64,000 nt of DNA from Betaproteobacteria bacterium (GTDB lineage: Bacteria > Pseudomonadota > Gammaproteobacteria > Burkholderiales > Casimicrobiaceae): positions 93,136 through 157,135 of the forward strand of contig JAAFIS010000010.1 of the NCBI GenBank assembly GCA_013298695.1, written 5' to 3'. The notes under the pieces are model-generated. The model did not search any database and was not told where the DNA came from. It was given only the letters and a program-made list of their open reading frames with translations. Shown piece after piece: positions 25,103 to 35,041 of the stretch (the first letter of the stretch is position 1; every line of letters starts with the position of its first letter). The position numbers were made by a program, and so were the translations under genes.

Positions 25103-26488
25103 GTGACGAAAACCAACCCTACCGATCTTTCGGACGCCATCGCGTCTATCACGACCGGACAATTCGCGTCGGCGCTACCGATACTTCATCATGAATATTG
25201 GTCTGATCTCGAGGCCCGCTTCTGGAACGCATCGCATCCGCTTTCTGATACAGCTCGCGCTGCACATACGGAGTATCAGTTTCTCGTCCAAATGATTTGG
25301 CAACGCCTTGGGGCTGGCAGCGCACGACCGCTTTCTGTCTTTCGATCAACGCTTTCGAATCCTGCAGGACTTGAGGTTTCGCTGAGGATTCTGGGGCGTA
25401 TGTACGCGGGCTGCAACCTTGCGTACTCTGCACCTCCTCCCGGATTTTGGCGAACGGTCTATTCAATTACCGGCTACGTAGTGTCGCAATGCCGCGACGG
25501 AAACGAGCAGCAATTTGATTTCGCGCGCAATCTCTGCCTGCAGCTTTGGCTCATGGCATGGCTAAATCCACTTTCGCTAGTTGCAGGCCGTCTGCCGATC
25601 GCCGTACGGCTAGTGGGCCTTCTCTCGAAATCGTGTAGTTATTCGCTTGCACCGCCAACCCATGCGGGTTCCGGCCTTGCGGCTGCCGACTTAATGGACG
25701 ACAAGCCTCCGACGCCCTTCGGACGCCTGGGCGCAGAATGGAATCCACAACTACCGCTCTACGTCAATGCGCAAAGCGCCGCGTACGCTATCCAAGAGCT
25801 ACGCGCGGCGAGCAACCAACAACGAAGCGGCGACATGTATGAAGCGCTATTGAGCGCGGGGCGCCTGGCGGGGCTCACGGGGCCAGAGGTCAATGATTTT
25901 GTGAAACGCGCGCTTCGCGAGTTTGGTCAGACCCACTCCCGAGCCATTCCACGAATCGCTTCAAAGGGGACGGTTGTGGCGATCACTGGAATGATTGACG
26001 TATGGACTGCGCTACAAGACCACGCAAGCCACAGCCGTTCACCTGACTCGGAGCGTCCGACGCAATCGCCAAAACTCGAGGGGCAAGTGCTAAATCACAG
26101 CGAGGGCGGCTTTCTTTTGAAATTCCGTCCAAGCACCCCTTCGCTGCGCGCTGGATCACTTCTTGTAATGCGCGGCAACGACAGCGAGCCGTGGACGCTG
26201 TGCGCGGTGCGCTGGCTTCAAGACAACTCTCGCGATGTAATGATCGGCGTGGAGGTCCTCAATACGTTTGCGCGCGCCGTGTTGACAGTTGAAGGCAAGA
26301 GCACGAGCCAGTCGCCGGCCATCGCTTTCGAAACCGAGGAGCAACACCTCGTCTACACGCCGCTTGGGTTTGGTGATCCTAAAAGCGTGATCGAGGTTGG
26401 CGTTGATACAGAACGCTGGGTGTTGTCAGCGGTGCAGCAGCTTGGGGAAGATTGGGAGCAGCGGTTGGTTTTGGATGTGGCGGGCTAG
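25103..26488 (+). CDS. Hypothetical protein with a C-terminal PilZ-like domain
   Basis: 461 residues starting with GTG. The first 300 residues are mostly helical and unknown to me; there is no signal peptide. From about residue 325 a PilZ-like beta-barrel can be read: LEGQVLNHSEGGFLLKF contains the second PilZ motif (N-x-S-x-x-G). It is followed by RAGSLLVMRG, AVRWLQDNSRDVMIGVEVLN, which fits the later strands. The first c-di-GMP motif (RxxxR) is not visible where expected, so binding of the nucleotide is doubtful. A diguanylate cyclase and a pilus operon are in the same window. It converges with the next gene, sharing the palindrome CTAG at the two stop codons. Confidence 0.6.
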   Translation: MTKTNPTDLSDAIASITTGQFASALPILHHEYWSDLEARFWNASHPLSDTARAAHTEYQFLVQMIWQRLGAGSARPLSVFRSTLSNPAGLEVSLRILGRMYAGCNLAYSAPPPGFWRTVYSITGYVVSQCRDGNEQQFDFARNLCLQLWLMAWLNPLSLVAGRLPIAVRLVGLLSKSCSYSLAPPTHAGSGLAAADLMDDKPPTPFGRLGAEWNPQLPLYVNAQSAAYAIQELRAASNQQRSGDMYEALLSAGRLAGLTGPEVNDFVKRALREFGQTHSRAIPRIASKGTVVAITGMIDVWTALQDHASHSRSPDSERPTQSPKLEGQVLNHSEGGFLLKFRPSTPSLRAGSLLVMRGNDSEPWTLCAVRWLQDNSRDVMIGVEVLNTFARAVLTVEGKSTSQSPAIAFETEEQHLVYTPLGFGDPKSVIEVGVDTERWVLSAVQQLGEDWEQRLVLDVAG

Positions 26489-27645
26489 AACCCACAATCT
26501 GCAATTATTCGATCACGCACATGAGGCGGAATTTTGGGATCATTGATGGCCTGCGACACGTAGGTACTATATCTCGCGCCCCGCCCGGGCGCGCGCCCAG
26601 TAGGACGCCATGTTTCGGCGAGAATCAAGTTTGGTTTCCACGAGTTAGCGCCTGCGTCATACATTAGCGTGCCAACTGGGTCATGGCACACCCTAGCCGC
26701 GTAGGCGAATTTTCTAGCCTCAGCACGTAACCCTCGCTGAACCGCAATTCTGGCGAGATACATGAACACTTCCGCGCGCGTGCCGTAGCTTGCAGCCAGC
26801 ATATCCTTGGCCAACGAAATTGCTAGATTCTCTCGCTCAGTGCTCTCCGAGTAAATCCGCAACTGCCCCCATTGTGCCTGGAACATTTCATCATCGGTTC
26901 GCGAACAAGCTGCTGCAACGCGAAACGCATTTAGAGCAGCGTCCGAGTCCCCTCGTGATTCGTGAGTACGCGCGACGTGAAATGCATTGCTAAATTCGCG
27001 GTCTTGTGTGACTGGCTCAATAGCGAGTTGTTGTAGATCTTCTTCGCTATATGACCCGTTGCGACGCCGCGCGCCGCTGGAACCGTAGAGAATCTGAAAA
27101 TCGGTTATGAAAGGCGAATAGTCTGTTTTGCCCGAAACGGTGATCTGTTCGTGCAATGCGCCGCGCCATTGAATATCGCTACTAAGTTTCACGGCGGCCA
27201 ATTTCAGAAACCGATACTCGTCGCTTACCGCATACCAAAACGCAGCGTTACCCTTTCTGGGCGTTCCTAGAATGGGACCGGTCCCCGCGACTAGCTGCTC
27301 ATCTGCATCCAAAAATAGCGCCCAGCAGTTGTTTTCCTGTGCCAGGTCTATAGCAAGTCGCCTAGCCAGTTCTAATGATTGATTTCGGTGGAACGAAAAG
27401 TTTCCGGTCCAAGGGTGTGTCTGGACTACGCCAGGAGTTCCAGCGAGGGCGCTGGCAATGATTTGCGGCGTCTCGTCCGTACTGCCGGTATCCACTATCG
27501 CGTAGCACGAGATGTGAGGCGCGACGCTTTCGAGGCACGCACGAATACAACGCGCCTCGTTCCGCACGATCATCGAGAGGCAAAGCGACACGGAGCTGGC
27601 TGCGAGAAGTTTAGTCGGCTCAGAGGCCTCTCTCATCGGCGGCAT
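26485..27645 (-). CDS. Glycosyltransferase family 2 with TPR-like C-terminus
   Basis: 386 residues. LCLSMIVRNEARCIRACLES and YAIVDTGSTDETPQII are the typical start of the SunS-like/TPR group of GT2 enzymes. WALFLDADEQLV is the metal/nucleotide-sugar site, and IQWRGALHEQI matches the conserved late motif. The last third (about 210-330) is helical and TPR-like. Acceptor unknown; these enzymes often modify protein or cell-surface glycans. It lies close to the pilin operon, but there is no direct evidence that it glycosylates pilin. Confidence 0.82.
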   Translation of the reverse strand: MPPMREASEPTKLLAASSVSLCLSMIVRNEARCIRACLESVAPHISCYAIVDTGSTDETPQIIASALAGTPGVVQTHPWTGNFSFHRNQSLELARRLAIDLAQENNCWALFLDADEQLVAGTGPILGTPRKGNAAFWYAVSDEYRFLKLAAVKLSSDIQWRGALHEQITVSGKTDYSPFITDFQILYGSSGARRRNGSYSEEDLQQLAIEPVTQDREFSNAFHVARTHESRGDSDAALNAFRVAAACSRTDDEMFQAQWGQLRIYSESTERENLAISLAKDMLAASYGTRAEVFMYLARIAVQRGLRAEARKFAYAARVCHDPVGTLMYDAGANSWKPNLILAETWRPTGRAPGRGARYSTYVSQAINDPKIPPHVRDRIIADCGF

Positions 27646-27695
27646 AGTGCTATTCGGGTGTCCAACCGTGTATCGTTCAGTTTTTGGAGAAAATT

Positions 27696-28013
27696 ATGAG
27701 CAAAACATCAACAATCAAGTCCGCGATTCTGGCGGCCATGTCTTTGTCCGCCACATTACCTACCCAAGCACAAGTGGTCGGTACCTCCGTGAAGAATGCA
27801 AATTGCGACTCTGTTTTAGGAAGGCAAGCGGCGCCCGAACTTTGCGCCAAGCAGGATCAAGACAAGACTCAATCGACACGCTCCGTAACTCAACTGAACA
27901 GCTCACTAGCTGGCAAAGGTGTGCCAACGGCGCCACTGTTTTCTCGGCCGGGGGATAGTTCGTCGAATCCGCGATTACTAAATAGCCAACCTCTGGTTTC
28001 GTCTACGAAGTAA
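27696..28013 (+). CDS. Small secreted hypothetical protein
   Basis: 105 residues from ATG 27696, which has TGGAGAA just upstream; a longer frame would need TTG at 27684. A signal peptide MSKTSTIKSAILAAMSLSAT continues to a TQAQ cleavage region. The mature part is polar, rich in Ser, Asn and Gln, with two cysteines, and has no recognisable domain. It converges with pilE; only 16 bp separate the two stop codons, and the palindrome AGTAACGTTACT covers this gene's end. Function unknown. Confidence 0.55.
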   Translation: MSKTSTIKSAILAAMSLSATLPTQAQVVGTSVKNANCDSVLGRQAAPELCAKQDQDKTQSTRSVTQLNSSLAGKGVPTAPLFSRPGDSSSNPRLLNSQPLVSSTK

Positions 28014-28029
28014 CGTTACTCAGACGAAC

Positions 28030-28470
28030 CTACCGTCCCCAGCAATTCGCTACGGTCTCGCTGACATCTGAGCGAGACTTAGTCCCCAATTGATCTACAG
28101 ATAGCGAGCCACATTTTTTTGGGGTCCACCCAGTTTTTGTTTGCGCAGTAAGTGTGTACGTTGACGCTCCCACTCCGCTAACACCAATGTTGTACCAAAC
28201 GTCGCCCTCTCGCGGTGCTTTTGTAAGCGATGCAGGCAGAACTGCCCCGACGTATGTTCCTCTTTCGGTAAAGTAACGCTCCATGTACTGGGACGCCTCA
28301 AGCAACACCGCTTTTGCGTCGTTGCGGCGTCCACGCTCGACGTATTCGACGTAGGACGGGTACGCGATTGCCGTCAAGATACCGATGATCGCAACCACAA
28401 TCAGCACCTCGATTAGTGTGAAACCTCGTTGCCTGTTCTGACCAAAGATTGCAAGATTTAGGAGATTCAC
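28030..28470 (-). CDS. pilE: Type IV minor pilin PilE
   Basis: 146 residues with a class III leader. Cleavage by PilD would occur between Gly16 and Phe17 in RQRGFTLIEVLIVVAIIGIL, leaving Glu5 of the mature protein. ASQYMERYFTERGTY and two cysteines near the C-terminus (KKCGSL and ANCWG) match PilE-type minor pilins. It is the last gene of the six-gene operon; its GTG start overlaps the pilY1 stop as GTGA, so it is probably translationally coupled. Confidence 0.9.
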   Translation of the reverse strand: MNLLNLAIFGQNRQRGFTLIEVLIVVAIIGILTAIAYPSYVEYVERGRRNDAKAVLLEASQYMERYFTERGTYVGAVLPASLTKAPREGDVWYNIGVSGVGASTYTLTAQTKTGWTPKKCGSLSVDQLGTKSRSDVSETVANCWGR

Positions 28471-31400
28471 TGCACGAGTCTCCAGCTTCTGCGGCCCAGT
28501 ACGTTCTTAAACTTAATTTGAGCCACATCCTTACCTTTTGCCGTGAACGCGCTCGCGACGTTGCCGCCAGTAACTGTCACAACACTCACGGGATCATTCA
28601 ATCTAATTCCTGACACAACACGTCCTGTAGTAGTTTTGTCCGCGTCATTGAACAGACCATCGCCGTTGACATCGAACACGGAGAATGTCGGTTCCGAAGC
28701 AGTAAATGGATTAACGGCCATCAAGATGCCGTCTTGATTGATCGAACAAGGATCGGTTGAATCAGCAGTGAGAGTCGATAGTAAAGTTACACCGAACACT
28801 GTTACTGCTGGAGCGACGACACGTTCGCCAACGCGGGGCAAATCTAGGCGCCAACCACGACTACTACCGGTCCACCAAGTTCCCGCAGAATTTACGAACC
28901 GGTCTGTACCAGAGTCCGTTATCGATCCGCTCGCTAAGTTCGACCTAGCTAAACTATTCCAGCGCGACCTATCCCAGACGCCGTAGACAGATTGGGGGTC
29001 TTTGTTATCTGGATCGGTTGTCTCGAAAAATTTTCCCGTCCCAAAAACAAGTACATCGCCGCCTTCCACGAAAGGAACAATGCTCGGTTCAGCAGTTATA
29101 GGCTGACGCTTGCCGGAACGTTCCGCTGTAAAGAGCGGAGCGCCGCTGTACGCGACTTTGATTGCTGCCGCAGTATTGGATTTAACGTTTTGAGCGAAAT
29201 CAAACTTCCACAAATTGCCGTTCAAATCGCCGGCCCATGCGGCTCGCGCCACACCGTTTGTCAGCGCTATCCCGGGAGCGCCCAATCCATTCTTTACTCC
29301 CTGATCTGCAACCGTTAAATTTGCTGCCGATCCGAGAGAAATTGCGGACGTAGTGGTTGCGGCGAGATCTAGTATGAACATGCGAGCGACTGTCTTGACT
29401 GGAGGTCCCGCTCTAGCGCTTTCGTACCCATTCGCGACTGCAACGACCCACTTTCCGTCAGCCAATCTTACAATTTGTGGACGACTCAAAACATTACCCA
29501 GGTCTTGATCCGTGAATTCCCATAGAACCTGCGGACTCGTAGGGTTAGTCACGTTAATCGCAACCACCGCCTTTCCGCCGGCGCCTAAAGCAGCAACTAG
29601 AACCGTTTTCCAGGATCCACCCCAGTACACGTCGCCCACGGCGATTTGACCGTCGACAAAATATTGGTGTTTGTACGCCGGATCAACCAGCTTTGGAATT
29701 TCTCCCTGAAGCGCGCGAGGCAAGTAAGCCCACCGTTCGTCTCCATTGGTGCCGTCGAACGCGTGCAGCAATCCTGCGTTAGCCCCAACGTAGACCGTCT
29801 GTCTCGTTCCTTTAGCCGCTACGAAAGCGGGATAGCTTGCGGCTTCTGGCATCGAGCTGAAGTCACCCCAACCGAAATCTGTCGGCCCTTGGTAGGCGGG
29901 CGACGAATTTACGATATCACCGAGAAGATTTTGCCGGTTGCGCAAGGTGCCACCACGTCGTATTTCTCTGCTGCGATCCCCCAAAACGTAGAGTGCTACT
30001 TGATCCGCAGTCTCAATTGTCCTCGCAGTAGCTGATGCCGTTGGGCCAAGCGTTGCCGTGAGATACGCGCTAAGTAACGCTTGTGTGCCTGCGGGCGCGA
30101 ATGTCGTTCGAAGCGCTGTGTCCAAATTTGCCGGCAACAGGCGTTGAGTCAGATTGGTGCCAATCGGTGTATAGATGACTCGCGTCGAAGTCTTTGCAGC
30201 AGAGTCAACCGTCCCGAAACTGGCGTTGGTTACCGACCACCATGGCGAGAATGTGTTGGTGGAAAGGTTGAATTTTCTTGCGTCGAGCGTGCCCTCCCAA
30301 ACCACAGAGTTTGCAACATTGCCGATATCTGCAGGCGTAGCGTCTGCGGCAGTTAGTTTCCGGGTTAAAAAGCCCGGCAAATAAATACCGCTATCCGAAC
30401 GAAGGGAGCTACCGCTTACAGCGGCTGTCGTGGTGGGGGCCGCATCGTTCTGAATCTGTTGAAAAGCGGTGTTGAGTTGCTGACGTAACTTGATAGGGTC
30501 GTTCACGAAAAAGTATCCAGGCACCGACGCGCTACCCTCGACCACTGTTTCCGTTGCAGGCTTAAATGCCCCGTCAGTCGAAACGCCCGGGCCACCCCAC
30601 TTTGCCGCATAGAACAGCGGGTCGCGAGGAATATTCGCATCGGACTTGACAGAAGCTGACGCAATCGTGAATGTTCGATCGTACGCAAACCCCAGTCCAT
30701 TCGCGCACTTGCCGGGGTTGGTCGAATTCGCGGCATCATCGCGCGGTGAAGTGTTGCATCCACCGTCAACATCGCGGACGCCTAAATAGGAGCCATCCTG
30801 GGTGGTTCCAGAAATGACGAACCCCATATGTTGGTCGATACAGCCCGCTGCGTATTGCGATTCAATCCGAATCCGAAGCCCACCAGTCGCGGTCACTTCG
30901 AACGTGTACATCGCGATTGCGTCCATGTCACTATCCGTACCTTCGGCGTTGTCTTCATAGCTAACGCGAAACCTGCCGAACGGACGGCCGCCATTGATCA
31001 ACGGATCCTTAGTAAACCCCGTTAGATTGACGATCCTATCAATGAAAAAGGCGGCTATTCGGTTTTGCATCGGGCTAGTAACACCCACTGTGAAGTCGCC
31101 ATAGTTGCAGCCGCCGACGCTTTGTGCAAACGGAATGAGCGACACGTTTGAGTCCCCTACTTTGAATGCCAGGCGAGGCAGTGGCGCAGAGAGGGCAATC
31201 GAGTATTGCGTTACGTTTTGAGTATCGGTAACCGGGTTCACGTCTGTTATGCGCCCGTAGCGCGCGACCGACGCCGAATAGTAGCTACCGCCGCGCGTGG
31301 GTTCACCTGGCGCTAGGCCACGGATCCGACCGAGTGAAGTCACCGGCTTGAGAGACGGCGTACGATCCGCGAATGGCACAGGGTCCAAGGTTTCACCAAT

Positions 31401-32843
31401 GAAATAGTTTCCTGAGATGCCTTCTGCCGAAGAAATGGTTGCAGCGACCGAGGCTACATTGAGGCCGCTAAGCGAAGCCGGCGACGCGGGACCTGAAAAC
31501 GACCCGAAAGCCGTACCAGGTACTTGATCACTATCGTAGCTGGGATAGACATCGCTGAACACCATTTGGATTGGCTTCGCGCAGTACGGAAATCCGCCAG
31601 TTGCCACGGTACGATACGGATTTGCCCAGGTGGCTTTCCTGAGACCTAGCGCTGCGTCTACAGAGCCAGAGACGGTATAGTCGTATGCGGGCGTCGCCCC
31701 GGTGCCGCCACCAAAGTAGCGAAGGCCTTCGTACATCATCTCAGCTGTCGGACTTCCAAAGTCTTTGCAGTTTCCCGCTAAACATCCACCCGGATACCCT
31801 GGCCCCCATTGTGCAATACGAAAGCGATCCAAATGATAAACAATACCTTCAACTGCCGCGTTATACGTGCCGTTTGCGTTGATCTCGGTATCGAAGAAAC
31901 TGATCGCTTTGCGCAAGACGCCGCCCGCGCGTTGATTCTGATAAGAGCCCGAAAGCAGGCCGAATGCTATTGACTTATTCTCGCCATAGTCGTGCAAAAC
32001 GCCAGTGGGTTTGTAGGTCGTCACGCTGCCGCTTACATATTTCTTGCATTCCGCTTCTAGCGACACTGATTCAACGCAAGCTTCAACACGAACGACGCGG
32101 TCAATCGGACTTACGCTCGCTCCGGTGCCGTCTAGCACGTTATCAGCCACCGGCCCTTCTTTCGCCACCCAATTCCAGATGCGCTCAGGGCGGTTAGTCA
32201 AGTACCTGAGTAGAGGTTCGGTTGTTCCATTGCGTGTCGTGTTTGCGAACAGATGTCGCGTGCCTGTAGTAGGTTCGGCAAGCGGCGTGTAGTCTGATAT
32301 TTTGTAAAGATCAATCGCAGGGTCGTATTCACGTCCCCATGTGTGTAGGTCTTGCGGGATGTACTGTCGCTCCAGAACCGTGCGGGTTTCGGTATCGACG
32401 ACCCGCCGCCCGCCGTACAAGACGCGTCGTAACGCATCCACGCGCGAGGTTGTGATGTAGTTGAGAAAGTCACCGCTCCAAAGACCACTACACTTTTTGT
32501 TTGCAGTGACCGACGCGGGACGGAATACAGAATCACTCGCTATGTAGTCGTAGCATTTATAAGAGTCGAAATAACCGTAATACTGGATGTTGGGCTTGTA
32601 GCCAACGTCTGTAACACCGTCGCCGTCGATATCTGAGTAGTCGTTGTACGCCGGGAAAGAAAGTTTTTCATCTCGCCCGACTGTCAGCAGAACTAGTGGC
32701 GCGACGGACTGCGTTGAAATCAACGGGGCTTGAGCGAGCTGGGCGTGTGATGCGATAGAAAGAAATCCGGGCGCAGTGAGAACAGCCACAGCGCACAACC
32801 GCATTAGGCGAAGGGGGCAAATAAAAATCATGTTCGTTCTCAA
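28467..32843 (-). CDS. pilY1: Type IV pilus tip adhesin PilY1
   Basis: 1458 residues with a signal peptide (about 1-34). The N-terminal part opens with APLVLLTVGRDEKLSFPAYN and a calcium-loop-like DIDGDGVTDVG (71-81). The C-terminal half is the PilC beta-propeller, with YVGANAGLLHAFDGTNGDER, YFVDGQIAVGDVYW and WAGDLNGNLWKFD. A second DVNGDGLFNDAD loop is at about 1391-1402. PilY1 sits at the pilus tip, binds calcium and controls pilus extension and attachment. Stop and start codons overlap with pilX upstream and pilE downstream, so stoichiometry is probably set by translational coupling. Confidence 0.95.
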   Translation of the reverse strand: MRTNMIFICPLRLMRLCAVAVLTAPGFLSIASHAQLAQAPLISTQSVAPLVLLTVGRDEKLSFPAYNDYSDIDGDGVTDVGYKPNIQYYGYFDSYKCYDYIASDSVFRPASVTANKKCSGLWSGDFLNYITTSRVDALRRVLYGGRRVVDTETRTVLERQYIPQDLHTWGREYDPAIDLYKISDYTPLAEPTTGTRHLFANTTRNGTTEPLLRYLTNRPERIWNWVAKEGPVADNVLDGTGASVSPIDRVVRVEACVESVSLEAECKKYVSGSVTTYKPTGVLHDYGENKSIAFGLLSGSYQNQRAGGVLRKAISFFDTEINANGTYNAAVEGIVYHLDRFRIAQWGPGYPGGCLAGNCKDFGSPTAEMMYEGLRYFGGGTGATPAYDYTVSGSVDAALGLRKATWANPYRTVATGGFPYCAKPIQMVFSDVYPSYDSDQVPGTAFGSFSGPASPASLSGLNVASVAATISSAEGISGNYFIGETLDPVPFADRTPSLKPVTSLGRIRGLAPGEPTRGGSYYSASVARYGRITDVNPVTDTQNVTQYSIALSAPLPRLAFKVGDSNVSLIPFAQSVGGCNYGDFTVGVTSPMQNRIAAFFIDRIVNLTGFTKDPLINGGRPFGRFRVSYEDNAEGTDSDMDAIAMYTFEVTATGGLRIRIESQYAAGCIDQHMGFVISGTTQDGSYLGVRDVDGGCNTSPRDDAANSTNPGKCANGLGFAYDRTFTIASASVKSDANIPRDPLFYAAKWGGPGVSTDGAFKPATETVVEGSASVPGYFFVNDPIKLRQQLNTAFQQIQNDAAPTTTAAVSGSSLRSDSGIYLPGFLTRKLTAADATPADIGNVANSVVWEGTLDARKFNLSTNTFSPWWSVTNASFGTVDSAAKTSTRVIYTPIGTNLTQRLLPANLDTALRTTFAPAGTQALLSAYLTATLGPTASATARTIETADQVALYVLGDRSREIRRGGTLRNRQNLLGDIVNSSPAYQGPTDFGWGDFSSMPEAASYPAFVAAKGTRQTVYVGANAGLLHAFDGTNGDERWAYLPRALQGEIPKLVDPAYKHQYFVDGQIAVGDVYWGGSWKTVLVAALGAGGKAVVAINVTNPTSPQVLWEFTDQDLGNVLSRPQIVRLADGKWVVAVANGYESARAGPPVKTVARMFILDLAATTTSAISLGSAANLTVADQGVKNGLGAPGIALTNGVARAAWAGDLNGNLWKFDFAQNVKSNTAAAIKVAYSGAPLFTAERSGKRQPITAEPSIVPFVEGGDVLVFGTGKFFETTDPDNKDPQSVYGVWDRSRWNSLARSNLASGSITDSGTDRFVNSAGTWWTGSSRGWRLDLPRVGERVVAPAVTVFGVTLLSTLTADSTDPCSINQDGILMAVNPFTASEPTFSVFDVNGDGLFNDADKTTTGRVVSGIRLNDPVSVVTVTGGNVASAFTAKGKDVAQIKFKNVLGRRSWRLVQ

Positions 32844-33391
32844 TTTGGAAAGGTCCAGAATTGCTGGGTAATGGATGACGCGCCTGTGACGGGATCGTTA
32901 GCGCGTGAAGACATTCGAGTGAATCTGAACTTGCAAGCACCTGGACGTCCAACGTTAACGTCGCACCCAGCAAGTTCCGATATTCCAAAACTTTCGGTTA
33001 CGGCGTTGACCGTAACGGTCGATCTTGCTAGCGATGTCATGGTGCGGGTGTTCGCCCAAGCGCTTGCTAATCGGAGATTGGATTGATTCGCAGATGATGG
33101 GTTGAAGTTCCGCCAATTCGGGTCGGCGCTGGCCGTCGCTGGCGGAATTGCGACCGCAGAGCCAAGCTTGCTTTCCATGCGTGCCGCCGTTGAGCGCAAT
33201 GCGGCCTCCGCGTCTTGCATCGAAAGATTTTTGAAATACAAGTTACCCGCCATTTTTTCCTGAAGCGAAGTGCTTCGCAAGCTAGCTACGCCAACAAGGC
33301 TCAGCGCGGTGAGCAACAAAAGTACCACAACCAAAGCGAACCCCGAATTTGACGAGCCGCGTTTACGAATTACATGGGAGAAGTTAAACAC
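32840..33391 (-). CDS. pilX: Type IV pilus assembly protein PilX
   Basis: 183 residues with GTG start. SSNSGFALVVVLLLLTALSL is a PilX N-terminal segment: leader cleavage after Gly17, hydrophobic helix, and no Glu at position 5. LQEKMAGNLYFKNLSMQDAE is a PilX signature. Two cysteines near the C-terminus could form a disulfide. It is a minor pilin of the priming complex with PilV, PilW and PilY1. It overlaps pilW by 8 bp and pilY1 by 4 bp. Confidence 0.9.
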   Translation of the reverse strand: MFNFSHVIRKRGSSNSGFALVVVLLLLTALSLVGVASLRSTSLQEKMAGNLYFKNLSMQDAEAALRSTAARMESKLGSAVAIPPATASADPNWRNFNPSSANQSNLRLASAWANTRTMTSLARSTVTVNAVTESFGISELAGCDVNVGRPGACKFRFTRMSSRANDPVTGASSITQQFWTFPN

Positions 33392-34553
33392 GAGGATTTC
33401 TCAATTGAACAACAAATGAAGTGGTAAGTCGTAGCCGGTTGTCTGTGGTAGTGGCGGTGCCAACGGTCTGCGTCGTGGACTCCGTGCGGACATTGTTATC
33501 GTCAGACACGACGGTTACGTCGATTTGAACGCCACTAACCTGAGCCCAGGCTCCCGCCGCAGTGATCTCGGCAGCCGTTTCCAGTGCGCCGCCGCGGTCG
33601 GGGCGGAGGTAGCGAATCAGTAAGCGCTCGACGCCTTCAACAACCACATCGGGAGTAGTGTCCCAAAGCCCGTTGTTTCCAGGGGTTGGCGAGTTTTGAA
33701 CGATAGACACGCGGTGAAGACTGGGAACCTGCGCACCATTTGCGCCTTTCGCAAGGCCGACGAAGTACGACACCGGCTCAAACGTCGTGACCGTAGACAG
33801 TTCGTTGTAGTAGTCTGCCTTCGTGAGCGTGTTCTGCTCGGCAAAAGTATCGGTGAACGTCGCAGCAGTGTTCTCGTTAGTTGCGTTGGCGACGGAAAAC
33901 TCTAACCCTCCGTCACGAATTGTCGGTTTGATGATTTCCGAAAACGCGCAGTTTGAAATTACCATGGGGCGTATACGACCATTTGTGGTGACGCCAGGCA
34001 GCGCGCTAGCAACCTTAAATACAGTCTCATTCTCGACGGGTCCACTCAGGTGTCGATAATCGTCGCCACCACGAACGACAATAAGCGTATCGGTACCAGC
34101 CAAGCGTTTCGATGAAATGGAGGTAGGCACCTGCCAGCCGACTCCATTGTCGAAGCCTCGAACCATATTTCCCGGGTCAAACTCACGGGAGCGATTTGTC
34201 TGGTCATTGTCGGTCTCCAACCAGGATGTATCGGCCGTCATAATCGGCTGCGACGCCGTGATTCGGACATTGGATACGCCTAAATTGGTGTCAATTGAAG
34301 GTTTTGCGCACCCAAAATGACCCGCCATCGTCAGGTCGCGACTGATAATCGTGTAGGCGAGTCGCGCGTTTTCTTGAAGCCGCGCCTGGTTGTCCTGGAC
34401 GCGAAATCCATCTTTACCCTGGACATAGATGTAGCTGATTCCCGCGAGAATCGCCAGAGCTAGCGTCATAGCGACCATGAGCTCAATCAACGTTAAACCA
34501 GATTGAGTTATTGGCGAGTTACGGCTAGAGACGGGGGCCGACGATCCAATCAT
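33384..34553 (-). CDS. pilW: Type IV pilus assembly protein PilW
   Basis: 389 residues. QSGLTLIELMVAMTLALAIL gives the class III leader (cleavage after Gly19, Glu at mature position 5). ARLQENARLAYTIISRDLTM with AGHFGCAKP is diagnostic of PilW. The long C-terminal domain is beta-rich and ends LTTSFVVQLRNPRV. It is one of the minor pilins that recruit PilY1 to the pilus tip. It overlaps pilV by 4 bp. Confidence 0.92.
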   Translation of the reverse strand: MIGSSAPVSSRNSPITQSGLTLIELMVAMTLALAILAGISYIYVQGKDGFRVQDNQARLQENARLAYTIISRDLTMAGHFGCAKPSIDTNLGVSNVRITASQPIMTADTSWLETDNDQTNRSREFDPGNMVRGFDNGVGWQVPTSISSKRLAGTDTLIVVRGGDDYRHLSGPVENETVFKVASALPGVTTNGRIRPMVISNCAFSEIIKPTIRDGGLEFSVANATNENTAATFTDTFAEQNTLTKADYYNELSTVTTFEPVSYFVGLAKGANGAQVPSLHRVSIVQNSPTPGNNGLWDTTPDVVVEGVERLLIRYLRPDRGGALETAAEITAAGAWAQVSGVQIDVTVVSDDNNVRTESTTQTVGTATTTDNRLRLTTSFVVQLRNPRV

Positions 34554-35041
34554 ATGCGGGTCTTCGTAACAAATTCGGTTGGTACAGAGCTGCCGCCTAC
34601 GACGTTTGATTCGGTCCAGCGAACCGTGACCGTCACATCAAAACATCGCGAGATCGCAGGTAATTCACACAGAGCCGCATCCGAGCTGACCACTTCTATC
34701 TTGCCTTGCCCGCCCGGCAATTTCGCAAGCGAAGTTTTCCAATCGCGCAAATCGCGTTCGGCTTGAGTGGTATCAGTCGTAGCAGCTGTAGTGAACGTCG
34801 TGGAATAGCTTGAAGCGTTTAACGCATTGGCACGCATGCGATCCAGGATATCAGCGACGTAAATTACCCCCGAACTCCGTGTCTCAGCGACGCGGTTCAG
34901 TTTCACCGAAGTGACTTGCATGCCGGCTACACCGAGTAGACCGATCGCTACAACTACGATTGTGATTAGCACCTCCAATAAACTGAAACCGCTCTCAACG
35001 TTATGCCCGAGTGAAAACGACTTAATCCTGCTCACACGCAC
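34550..35041 (-). CDS. pilV: Type IV pilus modification protein PilV
   Basis: 163 residues. ESGFSLLEVLITIVVVAIGL carries the leader (cleavage after Gly18). GVAGMQVTSVKLNRVAETRS and ILDRMRANALNA are typical PilV segments. A GTG start at 35041 or 35035 lies within the end of the fimT gene, overlapping by up to 10 bp. It is a minor pilin of the same initiation complex. Confidence 0.9.
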   Translation of the reverse strand: MRVSRIKSFSLGHNVESGFSLLEVLITIVVVAIGLLGVAGMQVTSVKLNRVAETRSSGVIYVADILDRMRANALNASSYSTTFTTAATTDTTQAERDLRDWKTSLAKLPGGQGKIEVVSSDAALCELPAISRCFDVTVTVRWTESNVVGGSSVPTEFVTKTRI

